64,000 nucleotides of DNA, from the NCBI GenBank assembly GCA_964019335.1, contig OZ025652.1, positions 779,177 through 843,176 of the forward strand, written 5' to 3'. Positions 34,369-46,059 of the stretch are shown here, piece by piece; position 1 is the first letter of the stretch; each line of letters starts with the position of its first letter. The position numbers were made by a program, and so were the translations under genes. The DNA is from Diplonema japonicum. Taxonomy: Eukaryota; Euglenozoa; Diplonemea; Diplonemida; Diplonemidae. The notes under the pieces were generated by a model. The model did no database searches, was not told where the DNA came from, and saw only the letters and a list, made by a program, of their open reading frames with translations.

Positions 34369-36891
34369 CACACCTCCTTCCTTCCTTTCATGCGACGAAA
34401 TAATAGAACAACACACGTGCACCGTGCATGCATGAGGACGCTGTCCGTGCATGACGACGCTGTACCATATGGTTTTGGCTAGCAATGTCGGGCGGCATCC
34501 CTGTCCTGCTGGTCCCTTCGGCTTCGAAGAGACAGACTCCTCTTTTCTTTTCTCCCCCGCCTCCGCCGTTTTCATAATTTAAACTAAGAATCCCGAAGAA
34601 TAATCATAGCCCTTTATGTACTTTTAATTAATACACTTCATTCTAGGGCTTTGCGCCGTCTCCCCTGGAGGGGACAGGGCGTGCGCTATCTCCCCTCTCT
34701 TTTTTGTTTGTTTTTCGGCCGGCGAGCGCAAAAACGCATACCTTTTAAAAGAATAGTTTTTGTTTTTTTTCTCCTTTTTCTGTTCCCCCCCCCCTTTTTT
34801 TTGCTTTTGTAAAAATCTCAAAAACAAAAAAAAAAACAAAAATGTTGATAGGCGATAAAGGTGGCAAGGTGGTAAAGAGGGTGCCACTGGTGCCACTCTC
34901 TTTTTTATGGGGAGGTGCTGTTTGATATTCCAAACTCAAAAAAAAAAAAAAAACGGTGAAGCAAAGAAAAAAAGAAACTGAAAAGAAAGTAAATATAAAA
35001 CCCCCCTGCCTATGCCAACCGTGACAATAGAAAGTCGACTTTTTTTCCTCAGGGAACTCGCGCACGCGCCGCTTTGATATCTTTCAAAAGAGGTGAGAGT
35101 TCGATTTTCTGTGCCTCTTTCAGAGACTTCAAGTCTTAAGTCAGGGTTCACAAGAAAAGCTAGAGTCCTACACCCATTTTGCGAGGAGCAATTCTACTGG
35201 TGTCAAGTTCAATGTTTACGGGCAGGAGTTTCCCCCCCCTCTTTTTTTTCCTCAATATAGGTTTTCGGGATTGAGACACAGGAGATGTGAGACGTTACCT
35301 ATTCTTCCTTTTCTTTAAAAAAAAAAAAGAAACTACCACCCAAGGGGGTGACGCAAGGTAGGGCAGTTTTTTGCTAAACGTGAATAAAGAAATTAACTCT
35401 AGTTGTTCGGGTAGGGTTATTTCCTGGTTGTCCACGGGGATGCAATGGAACAGCGAACTCTATTCATGACTTCCTTCTGGTCTGATTTTTTTAAGTTTAG
35501 GGTCCCCCCCCCCCCCCCCGCTTTTTTCGGCCTGTCCCCCTCCTCCGTCCTTAAAGGGGTTGAAATATTATTGCGCATCGGATTTCTAATGTGAAGTCTT
35601 CCCTTCTCTTCGTTGGAGCCCCCCCCCCCCGGAAAAATACCCTTTTTGAAAAAATAAGTCCTTGAGGAAAGTGGCTTAAAATGAGAAATCCAAGGGTTAT
35701 CACTTCAGGTTAGAGGCCCCCTGCCTGTTCCTGCTCCGCCCGCTTGCTTGGGCTTTATCAAGAAATATGAAAGACATGGGGGGGGGGGGGGGGGGGGGGT
35801 GTTGATTGGGGTTTATTCTTTCTTGGAGGGTTCAATGGTTTCCCCCCCCCCCCCCCCCTTCTCTCTTTCCCGAAGGGTTCAATTGAAGCTTAAACAAACT
35901 TAAAAACTGGAAAAGCAGCAGAATCAATGGGTAAGGCAAAAGTCTTATTTTAAAAAAATGGCTGACCAGCGTGTTAAAAAGACTAGGAGGAGGGGGGGGG
36001 GGGGGGGGGGATCTTCTTCGGGACGCATGATTCGAAGGAAATTCTAGTAAATAATTGAAAGCGAACACTTGGTAGTGGTTAAATAGTCGTTCATACATTT
36101 AACCCAATTAACTTCCGCTCCCCCTCCTCTTTTTTTTTTTTTTTTTCCCCTTCTACGATTCTTCGAAACCGAAAAGATTTTTTTTTTAATATTAGGGGAA
36201 AGGGGGTAAGAGAAGGGTGTTGTAAATTATCTATGAGGTCTCTAAGAGGGCTGGTTGTTACGGCGGCCTGCGTGCGTACCTTGTTGGTGATTCTCCAAAG
36301 GAACTTTTTTTTTTTTCTTTTTTTTTTTCCTTTTGTAACTTCAGAGACTGGAGAACGACCCTGTTAATTCGCAAGAAGAAAGTGCTCCGGGCCTAAAAGA
36401 GAAAAAATATATGTAAGGAGGTCGCGTTCGTGGCGCCCGGCACAAACGCGGTCTACTTGATTACAGGGGGCGCACCTCCGCCGAGCTGTAGCTTCTTTTG
36501 CATTACGCACACGAGTGAGATGCCTCGCTGATCGCAAGGCTGAAAGCTTGTGGTTGCCTGAATTTCTTAGGCAGTAGTGGTCTTCAAAGAAACAGACCTC
36601 TAGTGTGTCACTCTAGGAAATTTAGGATTTTCTTTTTCATCCATTTCTTTTTTATTTCGAACATTTTTCTTCTCTTTTCGTCCCCCCTTCTCCTTCTTGC
36701 CCTACCCCTGCGTCACACACACTTTTTCTTTCTCCCCCCCCCCCTTTTTTTTGCTGCTTATTTATCCCCTCTTCATCTTTGTTCGGTTTTCTTCTCTATT
36801 TTCTTCACGTTATTCTGCCTACATATTTATTTTGTGTTTTTCTTCTTCTTCTTCCATTTAACACCTTTTGTCTGCAGCAGATTGGGTTGTG
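34369..36891. other. 2.5-kb gene-free spacer rich in homopolymers
   Basis: No convincing reading frame on either strand. It contains runs of 22 G (35778-35799), 19 G (35992-36010), 17 C (35842-35858), 16 C (35504-35519) and many A and T runs. One member of a dispersed repeat lies at about 36432-36501. The last 300 nt are very T/C-rich and end in TCTGCAG, 13 nt before the next start, serving as leader and trans-splice signal. Confidence 0.75.
36432..36501 (+). repeat. Dispersed short repeat, copy 1
   Basis: About 70 nt. The core GTCTACTTGATTACAGGGGG is followed by CGCAC and a GAGCTGTAGCTTCTT block and preceded by GGCGCC. The same arrangement occurs at about 56153-56217, and its reverse complement at about 46010-46059. 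All three copies are in gene-free spacers. Confidence 0.7.
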
Positions 36892-38796
36892 ATGGTAAAG
36901 CTGCCTAATGTCGACAGCGTGACGTGCACTGAAGCGGTGGGGCGGCTGTTGTGGTGTGGGCATGATGACGGGAGTGTGTCGGTGCGTGAACCGAGGAGTG
37001 GTGTGGTAGTGGAAGTGAGACAGTTCAGGAACACAGACAAGCCGCACTACCCAAGCTGCCTTATCTGTGTGGACGAACACATGTGGATAGGGTACAGTGA
37101 CGGACGTGTCCTCATCGTGGACACGCAGACCCTCACAAGCATCGGGCACACCAATGCTCATGTGGACCGCGTCAACGACATCGTGCACCACTCTGGCTGG
37201 ATCTTCACTGCCAGCGATGACACCTTCATCCACAAGTTCTCAGTCGACGAGGACGGCAAGCCTTACAAGGAGAGCAGCCTCGCCGGGCACACAGCCCCCG
37301 TCAAGGCCCTCTGCTGTGCAGGCGATGTTCTCGTCTCCGCTGCCCTCGACCAGACGGCTATCATCTGGTCCCTCTCTGGCACTGTCGTCTTCTCTCTCTC
37401 CTTCATGATCACCAAGGCCCAGGGCTACAGCTCCATCAAAGAGAAGCTCCACGACCTCGCCGATAAGATCACTGATCTGCACCTCAGTGAAGGCTCCCGC
37501 CATTACCACCATCTCCTTCCCGACATCATGACGGTGCCGGGGCCCATGTCCCCTACTAGACAGAACTACAGAAAGGCGGCGTTGCAGAGCCAAAAACGAA
37601 GGTTGGTTGGAACACCGAAAGGGAAGCCTCCACTTCCAGGAACTCCTAAAAGCGGGAAGACAATCACGAAACCCATGCCCAAGGTAGACAGGCAGGTTAG
37701 AGAAACAACCGAAACGAATAAAGTGGTGCGGCAGCCTGTTGCGAGGAAGAAGCAGCCCCCGAAGCCAACAGCGCAGCGAGCAAAAATCAAGAACCCCAAA
37801 AAACCGATGTCCATGCCAGTCCCTATATCTGTTCCGCTTCCTTTGGGCAGGTTAGGCAGAGACGTGAGTCCTCCTGTGCTCATGATGGGCAACCCCGAAT
37901 TGATAATGCAACCCTTGAGCCCTGAAAGCCCCTACCCCCAAGCTCATGCCCAAGTCCAAGCTCAAGGGTACTCCATGAACCTTCGCACCAACCCCACCGA
38001 CAGGGACGTGGTGGTTAATGTTGACGATGAGGACTCAACCAGTACATATGGGCGGGCAGTTCGCAGTGTGAAGCGAGGCAGGGACACATCATGGATGCTG
38101 CAATTCAGGACAGAAGTGAGGCTCGCGCGTGTTGCCTTCAAAAAATGGAAGCAAATCACGCATACGAAACGGAGGGGGTCGCTCTACGAACTAGCAGAGC
38201 TGATGGAAGGAGTGTCCAATGCCGGCGTGATTACAGGGTACTACTGCAAGTGGAAGGAGTGGCTGGGGATCCCTAAGGGGAATGTGGACAGCCACGAGGA
38301 GGCGGAGGTGGAGGTAGAGGAGGAGGTGATACTACCTGAGCGGGAGGAGGGGGATGACAGACTGTGCTTGGTGGTGGATGTGGGGTGCCTTGTTGATTTG
38401 GAAGATGGAATGACGCCATACTCGAATATCGTGGACTTCTTCAACACATGTCACGAGTACTGCTGCGAGCTTATTGTGTGGCTGCCTGACGCGAACGAGG
38501 ACCTCATCGTTACCCTGCGGCGGTACGATACCATGCACGTCGTGTCACATTGTATTATACGCGAAAACCCTGCTGCCACACCCACCATCAACCGTCCGTA
38601 CTCAAGGCTGCTCTTCATCCAGCCCATCACAAACCCCAACCCCGCAATACGAAACACTGTTTGCGTTTACCCCTCCTCCCTCCGCATGATTTCCACCCTC
38701 CTTGTCTCTATCCACCAGAGCCCGATTCCTGACGTCCCCCACACTCTGCAGGCTGTGCTTCAGCGAACTCCTGATCCAGTCCACATCCTAATGTAG
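36892..38796 (+). CDS. WD40 protein with a divergent HAD/NIF-phosphatase-like C-terminal region (634 aa)
   Basis: The first ATG after the TCTGCAG acceptor is at 36892. Residues 1-170 form WD40 blades (HVDRVNDIVHHSGWIFTASD, GHTAPVKALCCAG, SAALDQTAIIW). A basic Pro/Lys-rich linker follows (about 225-320). Then comes a helical segment (VRLARVAFKKWKQIT and YYCKWKEWLG), reminiscent of Sfi1/centrin-type Trp repeats. The last 150 residues begin LCLVVDVGCLVDLEDG, then IVDFFNTCHEYCCELIVWLPD. This resembles the FCP1/SCP phosphatase fold, but the DxDxT motif reads DVGCL, so catalysis is unlikely. The WD40 assignment is firm. The phosphatase-like comparison is a suggestion from pattern only. Confidence 0.8.
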   Translation: MVKLPNVDSVTCTEAVGRLLWCGHDDGSVSVREPRSGVVVEVRQFRNTDKPHYPSCLICVDEHMWIGYSDGRVLIVDTQTLTSIGHTNAHVDRVNDIVHHSGWIFTASDDTFIHKFSVDEDGKPYKESSLAGHTAPVKALCCAGDVLVSAALDQTAIIWSLSGTVVFSLSFMITKAQGYSSIKEKLHDLADKITDLHLSEGSRHYHHLLPDIMTVPGPMSPTRQNYRKAALQSQKRRLVGTPKGKPPLPGTPKSGKTITKPMPKVDRQVRETTETNKVVRQPVARKKQPPKPTAQRAKIKNPKKPMSMPVPISVPLPLGRLGRDVSPPVLMMGNPELIMQPLSPESPYPQAHAQVQAQGYSMNLRTNPTDRDVVVNVDDEDSTSTYGRAVRSVKRGRDTSWMLQFRTEVRLARVAFKKWKQITHTKRRGSLYELAELMEGVSNAGVITGYYCKWKEWLGIPKGNVDSHEEAEVEVEEEVILPEREEGDDRLCLVVDVGCLVDLEDGMTPYSNIVDFFNTCHEYCCELIVWLPDANEDLIVTLRRYDTMHVVSHCIIRENPAATPTINRPYSRLLFIQPITNPNPAIRNTVCVYPSSLRMISTLLVSIHQSPIPDVPHTLQAVLQRTPDPVHILM

Positions 38797-38918
38797 TCCA
38801 TCGTAGACCTTTTAAGTTATGTAGAAATTTTAGTTTCCCGCTGTATTACCTCAAAACATCTTCTTCTTTTACTGTAACTCTTCTACAGAACCTCTTTTCT
38901 CGTTAAAACTTACTCAAA

Positions 38919-39852
38919 ATGGCCCGTGGTCCCAAGAAGCACATGAAGAGGCTTGCCGCCCCCAAGCACTGGATGGTTGACAAGCTGCTCGGTGTGTTCG
39001 CCCCCAAGGCCAGGCCCGGTGCGCACAAGGGCAGGGAGTCGATCCCTCTTATCCTCGTCCTGAGGAACCGTTTGAGGGTATGTTTAATATCACACATTGC
39101 TTACACACATTCGCACAGTACGCCCTCACCAGGGGTGAGTCTATGATGATCACGAAGCAGAGGCTCATCGAGGTCGACGGGAGGGTGAAGACCGACCCCA
39201 AGTACCCCGTTGGTTTCATGGACGCCATCAACATCCCCAAGACCAAGGAGTGCTTCAGGGTGCTGTACGACGTTAAGGGCCGTTTCGTGCTCCAGCCCGA
39301 GGAGGATGGCTCCAGCAAGATCTGCAAGGTCATGAAGGCCTACACCGCCCCCAACGGTGTCCCCGTGTTGTCGACCCACGACGGCAGGACCCTCAGGTAC
39401 CCGGACCCCCTTATCAAGTCTGGTGACTCCGTCGTGATCGACCTTGAGACCTCCAAGATCACTGACTTCGTGAAGTTCAAGGCTGGCACTTGGTGCATGG
39501 TGACTGGTATGTTTACAATCCAAATTACACCACCCAACAGGCGGAGCCAACACTGGCCGTGTGGGTGAGGTCGTCGACGTTGAGCGTCACCCTGGTTCCT
39601 TCGACATTGTCCACGTTAAGGACAGCAACGGCAACACCTTCGCCACCCGTATTGCTAACATCTTCGTGATCGGCAGGAGGGAGAGCGACCTCCTCGTCAA
39701 GCTGCCCAAGTCCAAGGGTGTCCGTGTGCCCCTCGTCCAGGGTATGTACCAAAAGAAAAAGTGGTGAGGGAATCAAAACCATTCACACAGACCGTGAGAC
39801 CAAGATCACCAGCTACGCCAAGTCCAAGCAGGGCGGTAAGCGCAAGCACTGA
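38919..39852 (+). CDS. RPS4: 40S ribosomal protein eS4 (RPS4)
   Basis: Exons 38919-39077, 39119-39506, 39541-39741 and 39791-39852 are separated by introns of 41, 34 and 49 nt, all starting GTATGT and ending CACAG or CAACAG. The spliced product is 269 residues, the family length. It starts [20 protein letters not shown]-like (the residue after W is M here) and contains the S4 segment ([15 protein letters not shown]). It also has [17 protein letters not shown] and the KOW region [20 protein letters not shown], and ends [10 protein letters not shown]. Codon bias matches the other highly expressed genes. Confidence 0.97.
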
Positions 39853-39991
39853 GTGCATTCGCCACTTTAAAGACCAACAACTGCCCCCGACCATATCAGT
39901 AAGAACAGAAAAGAGTCCCAACCCATCCGTACTTTTTTTTCATATTCTCCTTCCCAAAAGAAATGCAAATCACAACCTCTTGACAGACACA

Positions 39992-40966
39992 ATGAAATCT
40001 TTCATCCTAACGCTGCTGTTGGTCTGCCATGTGGGCAGCACGTTTGGTAGGAAGCCGCATGTGAAGTTCACTCCGCTGACTCCGAAGAAGGCGATACCTA
40101 GGGATCTTGAGAACGAGGCGATCAGCGAGGAGGAAAGCAAGCATTGGCTGGGTACGCTGCATCACAAGGAGCACGATATGGGGGTCACAATGCATTTGCA
40201 ATGCGATGGATGCTGGGAGCTTATAAACAGGCTGAAACAGCAGTTAGAGGCTGTGGGCAGCAGTGACCTGAAGGCAAACACGCGTGTGGTGTACGATACC
40301 TTCTGCACGAAGCAGACGGCAGTGTTGCGGCTGGTGCTTGACGACGACAATGTGGCAATGCCGAAGTACGGTGTTGGGAAGAAAACCGCCGTGTTTGGCG
40401 GATGGCCGCACAAGTACCTCACGAAGCTGTGCACAGCGATCTTCAAGCAGCACCCCATCGAGGACATCATCTACGCGGCACAGGTCACCAAGAAGATCCC
40501 TGTCCCGTACTCTGAGGTGAACGCATTGGACATCTGTGCGCAGAAGTACAGATGCCCAAGGTATTCATACGAACGTCGGCTGAACATCTCTCAAATGATG
40601 AAGACCACGAACTACACGATCCATGGTTCGTCAGCCACAGACTACCACCTGCGCAACATGCCTGATGAGGAACCACCCAAGATGCAGTCCGAAGTCATGA
40701 ACTCACTGAGAACTAGGTACGAAGGCATCAAGAAAAACCCTTCCGACCAAGAAGTGCTGCAGTTCCACAGGGAGGTGGAAGAGGAGGAGCGCAAGAAGAC
40801 AGAGCTAGAGAAACAGTCCAAAGCGGCTTCTAAGCGTGTCGATCGCGAGCGTGCAATGCACGAAAGACTCCAAAGGAGGAAGAAGGCAGCCGAAGACAAG
40901 TTGCACAAAAAAGAAAGCGATGAGCCACCTCTTATAACCCTCAAGCAAGACCAGGAACAGCAGTAA
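39992..40966 (+). CDS. Secreted or ER-lumenal saposin/Canopy-like protein (324 aa)
   Basis: The ATG at 39992 lies after a CTTGACAG acceptor. MKSFILTLLLVCHVGSTFG is a clear signal peptide. Six Cys residues (MHLQCDGCWELI, DTFCTKQ, LTKLCTAIF, LDICAQKYRC) are spaced like a saposin-type helical disulfide domain, as in Canopy/MESD-type ER chaperone cofactors. One N-glycosylation site is seen (NYT) and another at NIS. The last 100 residues are a long charged Glu/Lys/Arg coiled coil. There is no membrane helix and no obvious KDEL end. The family call is by Cys spacing only. Confidence 0.7.
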   Translation: MKSFILTLLLVCHVGSTFGRKPHVKFTPLTPKKAIPRDLENEAISEEESKHWLGTLHHKEHDMGVTMHLQCDGCWELINRLKQQLEAVGSSDLKANTRVVYDTFCTKQTAVLRLVLDDDNVAMPKYGVGKKTAVFGGWPHKYLTKLCTAIFKQHPIEDIIYAAQVTKKIPVPYSEVNALDICAQKYRCPRYSYERRLNISQMMKTTNYTIHGSSATDYHLRNMPDEEPPKMQSEVMNSLRTRYEGIKKNPSDQEVLQFHREVEEEERKKTELEKQSKAASKRVDRERAMHERLQRRKKAAEDKLHKKESDEPPLITLKQDQEQQ

Positions 40967-41420
40967 GCAGTCTTCAGTTACACAGTTGTCGATATCTTCA
41001 AACTTCGTAGAAAGAAGGGGAATACGGGAACACGCATACTTGACGCGAAGGAGAAGTTTCGTTTTTCTATTGACTCAGAATCCAAGAATTGTGCAGGTTA
41101 TACCAGAAGGTGTCGGCTGCCTTCGACGAACCTCTGAATCGATACGTTCATTGAACACCTTATCCCTGGAGCCTGTTGATGTTGTATTAAAAATTCTGAG
41201 TCCATTTCTTTCTTCTCTTTTTGGTAGCGTGTCAGACGGGTCGTGAGACGCGTTTCATGTCATTTTTTTTTCTTAACTCCCTCTTCTTTTTATTTCCCTT
41301 AGTTACACAGCCCTTTTCCTTGCCTTCTAATTTAAAGTTCATTGTCTGACACGCTTCGTTGTTTCTCTTCAAGGCACACAGGGAAGGAGGGTGGGGAGCG
41401 CCCAAAAAAGCGGGCGTAGC
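40967..41420. other. Intergenic spacer
   Basis: 454 nt; an AT-rich 3' UTR followed by a T-rich leader. A reading frame at 40986-41246 has no coding look. The leader ends GGGCGTAG, one base before the ATG of the transporter gene. Confidence 0.6.
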
Positions 41421-42812
41421 ATGCTGCTCCCGAAGGCGATATATTTTGTGAACACATGTGCGGCAGTTCCCTGGGGGAGGTTTAAGGTTGTGTACTTCAG
41501 CACCTTGGGGATGACAGGAGCACAGGTGGGGGCGGTGAGGAGTGCTACCCACGTTGCGAAGCTGGTAGCGTGGCCGCTGTGGGGTCTGATCAGCGATATC
41601 ACGGGTAGCATCAAGTTAACACTGATAGCATCGCTGATATTAGCCACATTGGCACTAGAGATGCTGCGAAGGGTAGGAAGTGCACCAGAGCTCTCGTTTG
41701 GTCTGATGTTGTGTTGTGCTGTTTGTAGATCGGCGATGAACGCCGAATGGCCACTGGTCGACGCAGCGACACTTGCAATGGTGCAAAAGCATCAACTCTC
41801 TTCCCCAACCGCGCAGCCCGAGTCCTACGGTAAACAGCGTCTCTGGGCAGCCATTGCCTGGGGCCTCTCCTCTCTCCTAGTCGGCCTCAGTATCGATAGC
41901 AACGGTCTGCAGATTGTCTTCCTCTTAACATATATAGCTGTGGCTGCAGAGCTCATGCTCGTAATGGCATGGTTACCCAACGATCTTCGCCACACGAAGC
42001 AAGACGACCCTGCCCCGCAATCAAAGGCACCATGGCTCTCTATGAAGATGGGGCTCTTCTTCTGCAACCTTCTCATGATCTCAGTTGTGCACGCCATACC
42101 TGAGCAGGTCATCTTCCTCCATTTGGAAAAGATTGGTGCTAGCCGCACACTGCAGGGTGCTGCCACGGCTGCCACTGTTATCTTCGAGATCCCTGTTTTC
42201 TATCATTCTGATGCGCTGATCAAGAAGTGGGGTACTCAAGGCATGATCGCACGCGCGCAAGTCGCACTTGCCATAAGGATGTTCCTCTACTACATAGTGC
42301 CTTTTGACCAACCGTGGCTGGTGGTTGCTGCGCAAAGTCTACACGGGTTTTCTTTTGGGATGATGTGGTCTGCTGCTGTTCCTTATGCACAGTCCTTGGC
42401 ACCTGCGGGACGTGAAGTCTTCATCCAGTCACTGCTATGCACCATATGGGGCACAGTGGGCCAGGCTATAGGCTCTATCTCGTGGGGTGTTGTTTGCGAC
42501 ATGTACGGCCCGCAGGTCACATACCTGTGGGGTGGTGTGGTCACACTGACGCTGCTCTTCGTCCTCACACTACCGCCATGGAGCTGGGAAACTCCAATCC
42601 TCGCCTCCTCTTCTACTACTTCGGCACTTGCCACCCCCCTGTGCTTGCCACTAGATCAAGAACTCGCCAGCAGCTGGAAGCTGTCCCCGCGATTGAGTCT
42701 TTTGTATGTTATCTACATGGGAGGGCATGCGAGGAAACAATAACACAGAGAGCTGATGGATGAGACACCTGTGTCGCCTAAAGGGCACTCGAGAACAAAA
42801 TATCCCCAGTGA
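41421..42812 (+). CDS. Major facilitator superfamily transporter, MFS_1-like (448 aa)
   Basis: Twelve-helix transporter; the first ATG after the acceptor is 41421. Family features are WGRFKVVYF in helix 1, the loop motif WPLWGLISDITG, and ESYGKQRLWAAIAWG before helix 5, typical of the LacY/nucleoside-H+ symporter-like MFS_1_like group. WSAAVPYAQSLAP and GQAIGSISWGVVCDMYGP follow in the C-terminal half. A 45-nt intron (42704-42748, GTATGT...ACACAG) near the end replaces a run-on tail with ELMDETPVSPKGHSRTKYPQ and a stop. The substrate cannot be read from sequence; nucleosides or sugars are known for relatives. Confidence 0.88.
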
Positions 42813-43061
42813 GGTTCCGGTTATGTTTAGTTTACTTGGAGTCAGATTGCTGGCATCTGCCCTTCGTGTTTCTTACATGTACACCCAATCCGCCGAGCTA
42901 GGCTTACATGCGTGCGATGCTGTTCTTGCATTGTTGAAGGATCTTTCGCTTGTAATGCATCTTGCGTGCTGAATAACAGACACATTGGGCTTTCCAATCA
43001 CTTTTCCGGACTTGTGTAACTTTTGTTACATCGTACCATGACATACACCACCGCAGGACAC

Positions 43062-44308
43062 ATGAAAACAATGGGCGCTAACGACACGTATCAAAAGGTT
43101 GCGTTTAAGGTCCCTCTGCTGCATAGAGAAAAGGAGTTACGGTTCATGGTGGGTAGAACATTGGAAGAAGAGGAAGGATGTATTAAAGTAAAAGAGGCTC
43201 ACGACGAGGCAGGAAACAGATACCTGCTGAAACTAGTTTTGAGAGGAACCATGGAGGGCCTCAAACATAGCGCGGCGGTGATGCGCAGACTGAACACAGA
43301 CATGGGCATCATGAAGTTATTGGACTCCAGGTACATCACGAAGCTGTACCAGGTGTTCATCAGCGATGATGTGGTTTACATTCTGCTGGAGTACACACCC
43401 ACTAGCCTCAAAGACTTCATCGCGGAGTACCCCAACGGCCTTCCCGTCGAGATGGCCAAGGATTACTTCCAGCAGCTGTGCAAGTCTGTCGAGTTCCTCC
43501 ACGACCGCGCCCTTGCCCACAGGAATATCACGTCAAGCGCAGTCAAGCTGGATGAAACAAAGGAAATGCTGAAACTTGGTGGCTTCGGTTGTGCGTGCTT
43601 ACAGAACAGCAAGGAACACCTTTACGATCACCCTGTGGTATGGTTGTGGCAAAGAGTTACACACGACAGGTGGACGATACCTACGCCTCACCAGAGATGA
43701 GGGGTGACAACAGCTACAATGGGAAACAAACTGACATATGGTCTTTGGGGTGCGTACTGTACGAGATGCTTACAGGGGAGCCCTACACAAAGGGCTGCGA
43801 TCTAGAGGCTGGTTTAGTTGGGGGTGCTAGTGAAGTGCTACACATGATGCTTGAGACAGATCCCTCGGCAAGAGGCACGCTGCAGGAAGTGATGGGGAAC
43901 GAGTGGGTGCACATTAGGGACATTGGAGTTGTTGGAAAGGAGCTGCTGGCAAGACATGGTAGCATTGAGGATTTGGAAGCGTACACCGACTCAGAGCTGA
44001 AAGCAAACTTCAAGCGCATTGGGACGGGCTTGGGGTTGGATATGATGTGCCAGTCGCCTGACCTGATGGACTCGTCCTTTTCACCCCTCATGCACAGGTC
44101 GGGGTTCACGCTTCTTGAGACCCCAGCAGACCCAGACCTGGCACCCACGTGGTCCGAGCAGCACAAGCCGCCTTCCTTTGAGCTTTCCCCGCACTCCTCG
44201 TCTCCGGCATCGAAGCTGAAGAGCCGGCTCACAGTCGACATTCTCGCCAACGCTACCCAGACGGACACGAAGGTGGACTTCTCCCCCATGCACCGCACGA
44301 GAGACTAG
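43062..44308 (+). CDS. Pseudokinase (404 aa)
   Basis: The ATG at 43062 follows CACCGCAG; an earlier ATG (43038) lies upstream of that acceptor. Exons 43062-43637 and 43670-44308 are joined across a 32-nt intron (GTATGG...CGACAG). The kinase fold is evident: YLLKLVL lysine strand, VVYILLEYTPTSLKDFI hinge, FLHDRALAHRNITSSAV catalytic loop, YASPEM, and TDIWSLGCVLYEMLTG. The catalytic Asp of HRD is Asn and the DFG is GGFG. The glycine-rich loop is not recognisable. It is therefore predicted to be inactive. The C-terminal 100 residues are Ser/Pro-rich. Closest in style to CAMK/ULK-like kinases. Confidence 0.87.
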
Positions 44309-46009
44309 GCACTCCGACGCCTGAGAACCTGTTCCATATACATCACGCTTCTTTGTTCTTTCCTCCCACAGTCCACGGTGCTGTAGCCTGGTATTCTATT
44401 CCCAATTTTCTGTGACTCGGAGGTGAGGAACCCCGTCCCAGCCATCCTGACTGGACGTGAGCCGGTGCTGATTACCTCGTGCCATTGGTCCCTCGTCACA
44501 CCTATATATCCACTACACCTTTCTAGTCCCTGCGTGCCTTGTGATCTGCCCTTCTGCTCTGACGTACATTAAGCGAAGAAGGCAGACGAACCGAACCGTC
44601 TTCCCCTCCCCGTCCTTTTCTTTTTGCATGCTACGCTTTCTTGCAGTAGCTTTGTTTTATAATTTTAGTTAGCAACGTTTGACAAGAGTTCACGATTCTG
44701 GAGCAGGCGGTTGTTTAAGACATGCAAAGGAGAAAGAAAAAAAAATGAAAAAGAACCATTATCCCACAGATCCCCAAACACAATACCAGCCAACTGCCTG
44801 TATGCAGTACGGCCCTGAGGCTGGTAGTTGAGGTAAAACTGATCGCACCTCCTTCCCCCTTCTTTTTTCTTCTTCTCTTTCTCAGATCGATCGGAGGTCT
44901 TGTTACAATGGCCTTTCGACAGATGGCATGTTGGTGAGGGAGTTATGTCCCCTCCCCTTGTCCATGCTGAATGTTCTTTCGCTTGCTTGGGAGCGTTCTT
45001 TAGTTGCATGCCGAGCTTAAATTATTCTGTGTTTTTTTTCTTCTTTTTTTTTTTTTTTCCTTGTTGTGCTATTCTCCCCACTTCCGCTTTTTTTTTTTCT
45101 CCTCCTCTCTCTCTCTCTCTCCCTCTTTGGCGTTGGTTTGAAGGTTTGAAAAGAGAAAAAAAAAGCCGACGAGTTTAAAAAAAAAAGGATATGACTCCAC
45201 ATAAAAAGATAAAAAGAAATTGCAAAAAAAAAAAAAAAAAAAAAAAATGAACTCGGGTCGATCCAGGCCTAGGAGTGATTTTATGTTGGAACGACTGCAG
45301 GGGGGGGAATCCCGAAAAGTTTCGTCATAGTCGTTTAAACAGGCGGGGGGGTGTTTCGATCCCTGATGTGGGCACAGCCTTTTATTATTATTATTATTAT
45401 TATTAAACAGGGCGTTGCTATCTTGAAGAAGAAGAAAAATGACTCGAATATTTGTTTGGAGAGGGGGGTTCTTTTTTTTGTTTCTTCCTTCTTTTCCTTC
45501 TTCAGTTCAATGACACAACGCGCCATCTCAAAAGAATCCGTTTTTTTTTGTTTTGTTTTTGTTTCCCCCCTAATAATCTCTACGTTTTTTTTAAGGAGAA
45601 AAGAAAGGGGGGGGGGGGGGGGGGGGGGGCAGTGTCTACTTTCTCATGCTGAAAAGAATACCTAATCATACATAATTAAAAGCTGCTCAGCCACCCACTT
45701 CACAAAAAAAAGGGGAAAAAAAAAAGAGAAAAAAAAACTGTGGCAACCTTACTGTAAAAATTGGAGTACTGGGTTAGATCTAGGCTGAGAGAGGTGCATT
45801 TTCCACAAGTTTGAGCATTTTATGAAAATATATGGGTATTCATTGACCTCCCCCTCTTTCTTTCTCTCTTATTCGTCTCTCTTCGAGCACCTGCTGCAGC
45901 CACCTGCAGCGAGGGGTGCGTACCTCATCGTATATTTCTCTTATTTTTAGGGGAACAAAAAAAAATATTTATACAAAATACTTTAAGGGCTTCATTTTCT
46001 TTTTTTTAG

Positions 46010-46059
46010 GCCGAAGCGCGCCCCCTGTACTCAAGTAGACGATACTTGTGCAGGGCGCC
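46010..46059 (-). repeat. Dispersed short repeat, copy 3 (reverse strand)
   Basis: Reverse complement of the core found near 36450 and 56165. On the minus strand it reads GGCGCC, a dozen bases, then GTCTACTTGAGTACAGGGGG and CGCG. It is one or two substitutions from the other copies in the core. Confidence 0.65.

Noticed and set aside
36603-36908. 101-codon Phe/Leu-rich frame before the WD40 gene
   Set aside because: It is a translation of the poly-T/C leader sequence, not a membrane protein.
42760-42972. 70-codon frame after the transporter
   Set aside because: It overlaps the predicted last exon of the transporter and its 3' UTR, has no acceptor before a usable ATG, and has no family resemblance.
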